Origin: JBQTIP01 sp052388025
GTDB lineage: Bacteria > Actinomycetota > UBA4738 > HRBIN12
Assembly (NCBI GenBank): GCA_052388025.1
Contig: JBQTIP010000108.1
Span: 1-11,478, forward strand
DNA: 11,478 nt
Direction: 5' to 3'
Below the pieces are notes generated by a model that was given only the letters and a program-made list of their open reading frames with translations, was not told the DNA's origin and searched no databases. Below are positions 7,290-11,478 of the stretch, piece by piece. The position numbers and the translations under genes were made by a program. The stretch's first letter is position 1, and the number at the start of each line of letters is the position of its first letter.

Positions 7290-7796
7290 ATGGCCATGAC
7301 GTCGGCAGCCGGCAAAGGGATGACGCCGGAGGAGCGGGACGAGTTCCTCGGGGGCGGCGCGATGTTCCTGAAGATCGCAACCACGGACGAGCAGGGATGG
7401 CCGACGGTGAGTCCGGTGTGGTACGAGTGGGACGGCTCGTCGTTCCTGGTCATCGGAAAGGAGCGGACCGGCTACCTCCGGAACCTCCGGCGCGACCGCC
7501 GCTGCGGCGGGCTGGTCGAGAACCCGGGACTCCCATACAAGCGGGTCAGCTTGAAGGGGATCGCCGAGTTCCTCCCCGACGACTTCGACTGGCAACCAGC
7601 GGCTCGAGACATGGTGATCCGCTACATAGGACCGGAAGGCCTGTCGTACGCCGAGGCCACGTTCAGCTTCCCCCGGGTGTCCGTGCGGATCTGGCCGAAG
7701 CTGATGTCGTCCTGGAACGGCGCCGGGTTCGACCGCACGTTCCACCAGGACACCGTCTGGCACGAGGTGCCGGTCCCGCCCGGCGTCGGGGCCTGA
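7290..7796 (+). CDS. PPOX-type split-barrel protein (pyridoxamine-5'-phosphate oxidase-like; FMN- or F420-linked)
   Basis: This is a 168-residue protein of the flavin/F420-binding split-barrel superfamily. The typical N-terminal hairpin is FLKIATTDEQGWPTVSPVWY (26-45), followed by strands SFLVIGKERTGYLRNLRR (51-68) and KRVSLKGIAEFL (84-95). In this arrangement the first strand pair binds cofactor phosphate and the YLRN helix packs on it. Members include F420-dependent oxidoreductases, FMN oxidases and heme-binding proteins, and the sequence alone does not decide between them. The start at the ATG at 7290 follows AGAGGGG (7273-7279); a second ATG at 7296 is possible. It sits between the transporter and the hydrolases, 14 bp before the M20 gene, so it probably performs a redox step on the imported compound or a product. 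The precise reaction is unknown. Confidence 0.75.
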   Translation: MAMTSAAGKGMTPEERDEFLGGGAMFLKIATTDEQGWPTVSPVWYEWDGSSFLVIGKERTGYLRNLRRDRRCGGLVENPGLPYKRVSLKGIAEFLPDDFDWQPAARDMVIRYIGPEGLSYAEATFSFPRVSVRIWPKLMSSWNGAGFDRTFHQDTVWHEVPVPPGVGA

Positions 7797-7810
7797 GGAG
7801 CAGCCCGCCC

Positions 7811-8980
7811 GTGCTGGACGCCGTCGAGCTGCTGGAAGAGCTGGTCCGGATCGACTCGGTGAACCCGGCGATGGGCGGCCGGGGCGAGGGGGAGGTTGCT
7901 GCGTTCCTGGCCGGCGTGCTGCGCGACCTCGGCCTGGAGGTGGAGACCCACGACGTGGCCCCGGGAAGGCCGAACGTGCTGGCGACGTTCCCCGGTCGGA
8001 GCGACGCGGCGGTTCTCTTCGAAGCTCATCTCGACACCGTCGCCCTGCCGGACGGCGGTCTCCCGGTGCACCGGGAGTCCAGCAGGCTGGTGGGCCGCGG
8101 CGCCTGCGACACGAAGGGATCGTGCGCCGCTATGGTCGGCGCCCTCGCGGCGCTCGCCGGCGACGGTCGCGATCGGCCCACCGTGGTCTTCGCGGGGGTC
8201 GTCGACGAGGAGGCGGCCATGCTGGGCTCCCTCGCGCTGCTCGAGCAGCTCCCCTCCGTCCTCGGGGCGGTGATCGGAGAGCCGACGGCGCTGGCGCCGG
8301 TGCGGCTGCACAATGGCCTGGCCAGGTTCCGGATCGTCGTCCGTGGGCGGTCCGCCCACACCTCCCGCGCGCACCTGGGCGTGAACGCGATCTCGGCGGC
8401 GGCACGGACCGTCGTCGCCCTCGACGAGGAGCTGCTGCCTCGCCTTCGCGCGCGAGCACATCCGCTGGCCGGCCCCGCCCTCCTCACGGCCGCCGTCGTC
8501 CAAGGAGGCGTGGCGCCGAATATCGTGCCCGACCGCTGCGAGGTCCTGCTCGACCGGCGCCTGGCGCCGGGGGAGCGCTCCGAGGACGCGATGGCGGAGA
8601 TCGACGAGGTCCTCGAGGGCCTCCGCGGCCGGGGTGACCACGTCTTGAGGGAGGAGCCGTACATCCTCCTGCCCGCCGTCGAGACCGCCGAGGACGATCC
8701 CATCGTGCTGGCTGCGGAAGCGGCGGTGGAGCACGTGCTCGGCCGGCGGGAGGCCGCGGGCGGGGTCCCGTACGGCACGGACGGCTCGAACCTCTCGGGT
8801 CTGGGCGGCATTCCCTGCGTGATCCTGGGTCCCGGATCCATCGACCAGGCCCACTCGGAGGACGAATGGGTCCCGATCGAGGAGGTCAAGCAGGCCGTCG
8901 CCGTGTACGCCGAGCTGGCCAGGCGCTTCGACCGCGCCCCGGAGGACGACGGCTCGAGAGCGACAGCGGCGGAGCCATGA
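7811..8980 (+). CDS. M20 family metallopeptidase/deacylase (ArgE/DapE-like)
   Basis: This is a cytoplasmic di-metal hydrolase that cleaves amide bonds of N-acyl or dipeptide-like small molecules. It is 389 residues, normal for ArgE/DapE/carboxypeptidase G2 relatives. The metal and catalytic residues are in place: H73 and D75 in EAHLDTV, D100 in RGACDTKG, the general base E133 and metal ligand E134 in VVDEEA, E157 in IGEPT, and H348 in QAHSEDEW. The dimerisation (lid) domain lies in the middle, with RFRIVVRGRSAHTS at its start. I chose the GTG at 7811, which has GGAG at 7797-7800, over the much longer open frame that overlaps the upstream gene. It overlaps the following amidohydrolase gene by 4 bp (ATGA). 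The substrate is unknown; operon context points to something imported by the ABC system. Confidence 0.9.
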   Translation: MLDAVELLEELVRIDSVNPAMGGRGEGEVAAFLAGVLRDLGLEVETHDVAPGRPNVLATFPGRSDAAVLFEAHLDTVALPDGGLPVHRESSRLVGRGACDTKGSCAAMVGALAALAGDGRDRPTVVFAGVVDEEAAMLGSLALLEQLPSVLGAVIGEPTALAPVRLHNGLARFRIVVRGRSAHTSRAHLGVNAISAAARTVVALDEELLPRLRARAHPLAGPALLTAAVVQGGVAPNIVPDRCEVLLDRRLAPGERSEDAMAEIDEVLEGLRGRGDHVLREEPYILLPAVETAEDDPIVLAAEAAVEHVLGRREAAGGVPYGTDGSNLSGLGGIPCVILGPGSIDQAHSEDEWVPIEEVKQAVAVYAELARRFDRAPEDDGSRATAAEP

Positions 8981-9723
8981 TCATCGACTTCCACACCCAC
9001 GTGGACGAGGCCGAGCTGTTCGGCTGGATCGACCCCCCGGAGAAACTCTTGCCGCTCCTCGATGAGGCCGGCATCGACCAGGCTGCGTGCATGACCTACG
9101 TCGACCTTCCGGGCGTCAACCCACGGGCTCTCGAGTACCTGGCCGACGCGGTCTCGCGGTACCAGGACCGCCTGATCGGGTTCGTCAGGCTCAATCCCAA
9201 CCATCGGCGCGCGGCCCTGGAGGCCCTGCGAAGGGCCATAGAGGAGTTCGGGTTTCGAGGAGCGAAGCTCCATCCCACGACCACCCTGGCTCATCCCGCC
9301 GACGAGCCGACCGTGGAGCTCATGCGCGCCTGCGGTGAGCTGGGGGTCCCCGTGCTGTTCCACTGCGGCGACGATCCCTACACGACCCCTCAGGCGATCG
9401 CTCTCGGCGCGGCGCAGGCCCCGGCTACCGCCGTGGTATTGGGTCACATGGGCGGCTACTTCCACGTCGATGAGGCGATCGACATGACCGAGCGGCATGC
9501 CAACCTGTACCTGGAGACCTCCGCTATGCCGTATCCCCGGAAGATCGCGAAGGCGGTGGCCCGCGTGGGCGCGGGGCGGGTCCTCTATGGCAGCGACGGG
9601 CCCGGCTGCAATCCGCGTCTGGAAGTGGAGAAGGTCGCCATGGCCGGATTGTCCGAGGAAGAGCAAGACCTGGTCCTGGGCGGCAACGCGATCCGCCTCC
9701 TGCGCCTGGAGGAGGAGGAATGA
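8977..9723 (+). CDS. Amidohydrolase family 2 metal-dependent hydrolase/decarboxylase
   Basis: This is a TIM-barrel enzyme of the amidohydrolase-2 (ACMSD/LigW-like) family, 248 residues from the ATG at 8977, which overlaps the M20 stop. Metal-site residues are visible in order: H6 and H8 in DFHTHVD, H129 in LFHCGD, H157 in LGHMGG, and D207 in the signature LYGSDGP. GAKLHP at 95-100 supplies the further conserved Lys/His motif. The family contains decarboxylases, lactonases and amide or imide hydrolases, so the reaction is not fixed. It is somewhat shorter than many members (about 280-330 residues), consistent with a compact subfamily. The next gene begins within its stop codon and is a metal-less paralogue. 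The pair is therefore translationally coupled and may act together. Confidence 0.88.
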   Translation: MIIDFHTHVDEAELFGWIDPPEKLLPLLDEAGIDQAACMTYVDLPGVNPRALEYLADAVSRYQDRLIGFVRLNPNHRRAALEALRRAIEEFGFRGAKLHPTTTLAHPADEPTVELMRACGELGVPVLFHCGDDPYTTPQAIALGAAQAPATAVVLGHMGGYFHVDEAIDMTERHANLYLETSAMPYPRKIAKAVARVGAGRVLYGSDGPGCNPRLEVEKVAMAGLSEEEQDLVLGGNAIRLLRLEEEE

Positions 9724-10463
9724 TGATCGTCGATGCGTTGATGCTCCTCGGCGAGAATCGCTTCGGCCCATCTCTCTCACCCGACGAGGCGCTGTCCGCG
9801 GCCGAGCGCCTAGGATTGGACAGGGTAATTGCGGCGCCGGCGCGACCGCTGGACTACCGTCTGGAGCCCGCGAACGAGCAGCTGGCCAAGGCCGCCGCTG
9901 CAAGCGGCGGACGCATCGCAACCCTGGGCCGGGTAGACCCGACCGATGGAGACCGGGCCGTGGCCGAGGCGAAGCGGTGCCTCAACGACCTTGGCTGCGT
10001 CGGCCTGTTCCTGCATCCGGGCGAGGAGGCATTCCCGATCACCACCGCCCGGAACGTGCTGGACGTCGCCCGGGCTGGCCGTGCGCCCGTCGTGGTCGCG
10101 ACCGGCCTGTTCTCGGTGTCGGAGCCGCTGCAGGTAGCGCAGGTGGCCTCCGACTTCCCGGAGGTTCAGGTCGTGATGACGAACGGTGCCAACATCAACA
10201 TCTCAGGGCTTTCCCTTGCGGACGCGTGGCTCGCGCTCAGGTCGGCTCCCAACCTTCTCGTCATGACCAACGGCGAGTACCGTCAGGACTTCATCGAGCG
10301 GCTCGCCCGGGACCTCGAGCCGGGGCGGGCACTCTACGCGTCGATGGCTCCCATCTTCGACCCCGGGTTCGAGCTCAAGCGGGTCAGATCTGCCCGGATG
10401 AGCGACGAAGTCCGGCGTGGGATAGAGGGCGAGAACGCGGCCCAGCTGTTCTGCCTCAGCTAG
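9720..10463 (+). CDS. Amidohydrolase-2 paralogue lacking the metal site (predicted pseudoenzyme)
   Basis: This 247-residue protein aligns along its length with the preceding amidohydrolase (248 residues), yet has lost nearly all catalytic residues. The N-terminal HTH is replaced (MMIVDALMLL). FLHPGE keeps only H99 of the KLHP motif. VVVATG replaces the FHCG His, MTNGAN replaces GHMGG, and LYASMAP replaces LYGSDGP, so the catalytic Asp becomes Met. The fold landmarks survive (GCVGLFLHP, GRALYAS, C-terminal GENAAQLF), and the frame is intact with a strong GGAGGAGG site ahead of ATG 9720. It therefore looks like a maintained protein rather than a decaying gene. Start and stop of the pair overlap as ATGA, favouring equimolar expression and possibly a heteromeric complex. 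The role (structural, regulatory or ligand-binding) is inference. A metal-independent activity cannot be excluded. Confidence 0.78.
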   Translation: MMIVDALMLLGENRFGPSLSPDEALSAAERLGLDRVIAAPARPLDYRLEPANEQLAKAAAASGGRIATLGRVDPTDGDRAVAEAKRCLNDLGCVGLFLHPGEEAFPITTARNVLDVARAGRAPVVVATGLFSVSEPLQVAQVASDFPEVQVVMTNGANINISGLSLADAWLALRSAPNLLVMTNGEYRQDFIERLARDLEPGRALYASMAPIFDPGFELKRVRSARMSDEVRRGIEGENAAQLFCLS

Positions 10464-10466
10464 TCC

Positions 10467-10637
10467 GTGTACGGAGCTCAGGCTGGGGCCCGCATCGTCA
10501 CCAGGTCGCCCGGGTGGCTCGACCGGACAAGGAGGAACGGGCTGGTCCACCGCCGCGGCCTGTGGTGGGACCTCAGCATGTCCTACAACCTCCAGCGGAC
10601 GCTCTACTACTCCGGCACCTACGAGGAGCCGGTGTGA
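10467..10637 (+). pseudogene. FkbM-type methyltransferase, N-terminal fragment
   Basis: From a GTG three bases after the preceding stop, 56 codons are open to the TGA at 10635-10637. They include LVHRRGLWWDLSMSYNLQR and TLYYSGTYEEPV, resembling the segment just ahead of the SAM-binding core in FkbM-family methyltransferases. The SAM-binding domain that should follow is missing, and the DNA switches to unrelated non-coding sequence at the stop. It looks like an operon member whose 3' part was lost by insertion or rearrangement. Family assignment rests on a short motif recalled from memory. Confidence 0.5.
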
Positions 10638-10644
10638 GACATCC

Positions 10645-10692
10645 GTCAACTATGTCCTGAAACCAGACACTCCCCCTCCCAGACACTCCCCC
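10645..10692. repeat. Tandem 14-bp direct repeat next to a possible insertion-sequence end
   Basis: CCAGACACTCCCCC occurs at 10663-10676 and again at 10679-10692, a 16-bp period with two spacer bases. It directly follows the stretch GTCAACTATGTCCTGAAACC, which resembles the terminal regions of some IS481/IS3-type insertion sequences. No transposase is present. It lies immediately after the point where the methyltransferase fragment stops, so it may mark the breakpoint. The mobile-element reading is weak; the repeat itself is directly visible. Confidence 0.4.
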
Positions 10693-10824
10693 GGCGCACA
10701 GGGAGTAGGGCTCTCTCGGACCCGAGGGCGCCGCCAATCGTGCTCACGGCCAGGGTGGACGCCGGACAGAATCCGCTCAGTTATCGGCTCTCTATGGCCA
10801 CCGCGGCGCGCGCTTCCTCGGGTT

Positions 10825-10914
10825 CTACGCGACCTCGTAGACCTTCAGCACCTCGTCGCCGTAGTGGTTGATGACCTTCACGGCGATCTTGCCGGTGTTC
10901 GGGCGTGCCTTCCG
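10825..10914 (-). pseudogene. Possible C-terminal remnant of a site-specific DNA methyltransferase
   Basis: On the minus strand, reading toward the TAG at 10825-10827, the sequence gives KIAVKVINHYGDEVLKV followed by YEVA and the stop. The motif resembles the extreme C-terminus of some adenine-type site-specific DNA methyltransferases. An in-frame stop (TAG at 10915-10917 on the complement) limits the open stretch to 29 codons, so nothing functional remains in this frame. The family assignment is tentative, from memory of the tail motif only. Confidence 0.35.
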
Positions 10915-11340
10915 CTACTGGCCGGATTCGGATAGTGACGTGGCCACCCGCCCGTACTGCGAGGGGCTCGCCGTTAGGCGCGCAGAGCGTGAAGTAGACC
11001 TCCTAGCGTTTGCCCCCGACGCCGAGCGTTGTCTCGTCTAATGGCGTCCCGAACCCTGCCCCGATTCGATCGCGCGGGTGGAGAGCCTGACCCGCCGCCT
11101 CCGCCCTCGACACGCCGAACACCGTCACCGGCGTCTTCGCCTTGTTCCAGAGGAGGAGCTTCACGTCGACGTGCTCTGGAGCCTGGGGTATGCCCGATTG
11201 GTGGTCGCCGAGAACCCATACGGTGGGGTGAGACCGGCGGCAAAGTCGAACTTCGCCTCCACGCCGATGCCGAGGCTAGGGAACAAGGCCGAAAGCCGGA
11301 GGCTCCCGACGAGGCCGACGGCGGAGTCGAAGACGCCCAC
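10905..11340 (-). pseudogene. Degenerate minus-strand coding remnant of unknown family
   Basis: Upstream of the methyltransferase-like tail, minus-strand reading gives coherent but broken protein-like segments. GVEAKFDFAAGLTP begins in the frame opened by a GTG at 11340. TVWVLGDHQSGIPQAPEHVD continues into KLLLWNKAKTPVTVFGVSRA in the neighbouring frame. After an in-frame TAG at 11003-11005, EVYFTLCAPNGEPLAVRAGG follows. At least one frameshift and one stop separate them. They may be parts of a single decayed gene that ended in the tail at 10825. I do not recognise the family, and in such GC-rich DNA some of this could be chance open reading. Confidence 0.22.
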
Positions 11341-11433
11341 TCTGCCCCGCGTCCTAGACCCGATAACTGTGCCGGTTCCGCTCGCCTGCGACCTGCGAAA
11401 CCGCGGGTCAGCACACCGTGTAGCCCGCGATAG

Positions 11434-11478
11434 CTTCTAAGCAGCGGGTCGGAGGTTCGAGTCCTCCCCGGCGCGCCG
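11434..11478 (+). tRNA. 3' half of a tRNA-Arg(UCU)-like gene, probable attachment-site scar
   Basis: CTTCTAA (11434-11440) forms an anticodon loop with anticodon TCT, followed by GCAGC and a five-base variable region. A perfect T-arm follows: stem GGAGG (11451-11455), loop TTCGAGT (11456-11462), stem CCTCC (11463-11467). The 3' acceptor strand CCGGCGC (11468-11474) and discriminator G follow; CCA is not encoded in full (CCG). Upstream there is no 5' acceptor GCGCCGG, no D-arm and no complement for the anticodon-stem strand GCAGC. Only the 3' half exists, the usual product of site-specific integration at a tRNA 3' end. Confidence 0.65.

Larger units (their letters stand above)
10638..11433. 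other. Gene-poor degenerate region
   Basis: Roughly 800 bp hold no intact gene I can support. The contents are the short tandem repeat, a possible insertion-sequence end and minus-strand remnants listed separately. Open frames on the plus strand here (for example 11029-11433 and 11078-11440) are Arg/Pro-rich, overlap each other and run into the tRNA fragment, so they are not called. Stop codons and A/T-ending triplets are more frequent than in the operon, consistent with relaxed selection. No convincing terminator hairpin was found after the operon. Confidence 0.6.

Noticed and set aside
7397..7810. N-terminal extension of the M20 gene back to an ATG at 7397
   Set aside because: It is out-of-frame reading of the split-barrel gene; M20 homology begins at the GTG at 7811.
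8026..9921. Minus-strand open frame of 631 codons
   Set aside because: It spans three plus-strand genes with clear catalytic motifs, is Arg/Pro/Ser-rich and has no recognisable domain.
10711..10730. Hairpin CTCGG-AC-CCGAG as a transcription terminator after the operon
   Set aside because: The stem is five pairs with a two-base loop (or four with four) and there is no following T run.
11029..11440. Plus-strand open frames running into the right end
   Set aside because: They overlap each other, lack any motif and read into the tRNA fragment.

Overview
The window is very GC-rich DNA with dense, overlapping genes, GTG starts and a lipoprotein-type solute receptor whose Ala-rich signal ends in Cys before an acidic Glu-rich linker. 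Together with an F420/flavin split-barrel protein and an LtrA-like fragment, this suggests an uncultured high-GC actinobacterium. That placement comes from style only; no rRNA or other phylogenetic marker is present.

Layout. Positions 1-415 hold no intact gene, only the N-terminal remnant of an LtrA-like membrane protein on the minus strand. From 416 to 1555 (minus) lies a branched-chain-amino-acid-type (Peripla_BP_6) ligand-binding protein that has no signal peptide. It is divergent from a long plus-strand gene run, and the roughly 200-bp gap between them carries an inverted repeat and a plausible promoter. The run begins with a GntR/FCD-type regulator. It continues with a CUT2-like (ribose/AI-2-type) ABC importer: permease 1, lipoprotein receptor, double ATPase and permease 2. 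Then come a PPOX-type split-barrel protein, an M20 metallopeptidase/deacylase, an amidohydrolase-2 family enzyme, and a paralogue of that enzyme that has lost almost every metal ligand. Gaps are at most about 50 bp and several junctions overlap by 4-8 bp, so this is very probably one operon controlled by its own first gene.

A plausible reading is that a small polar compound, possibly sugar- or acyl-amide-linked, is imported by the ABC system. It would then be opened or deacylated by the M20 enzyme and the amidohydrolase. The metal-less paralogue is translationally coupled to the active amidohydrolase and may be its structural or regulatory partner. The substrate cannot be read from the sequence.

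The operon ends in a truncated FkbM-type methyltransferase fragment (10467-10637). From about 10640 to 11430 the DNA is degenerate. It holds a short tandem repeat, a possible insertion-sequence end and minus-strand coding remnants, one resembling a DNA-methyltransferase C-terminus. The window closes with the 3' half of a tRNA-Arg(UCU)-like gene and no 5' half, the usual scar of integration at a tRNA. The right part of the window, and perhaps the whole operon, may therefore lie in a mobile or formerly mobile island.
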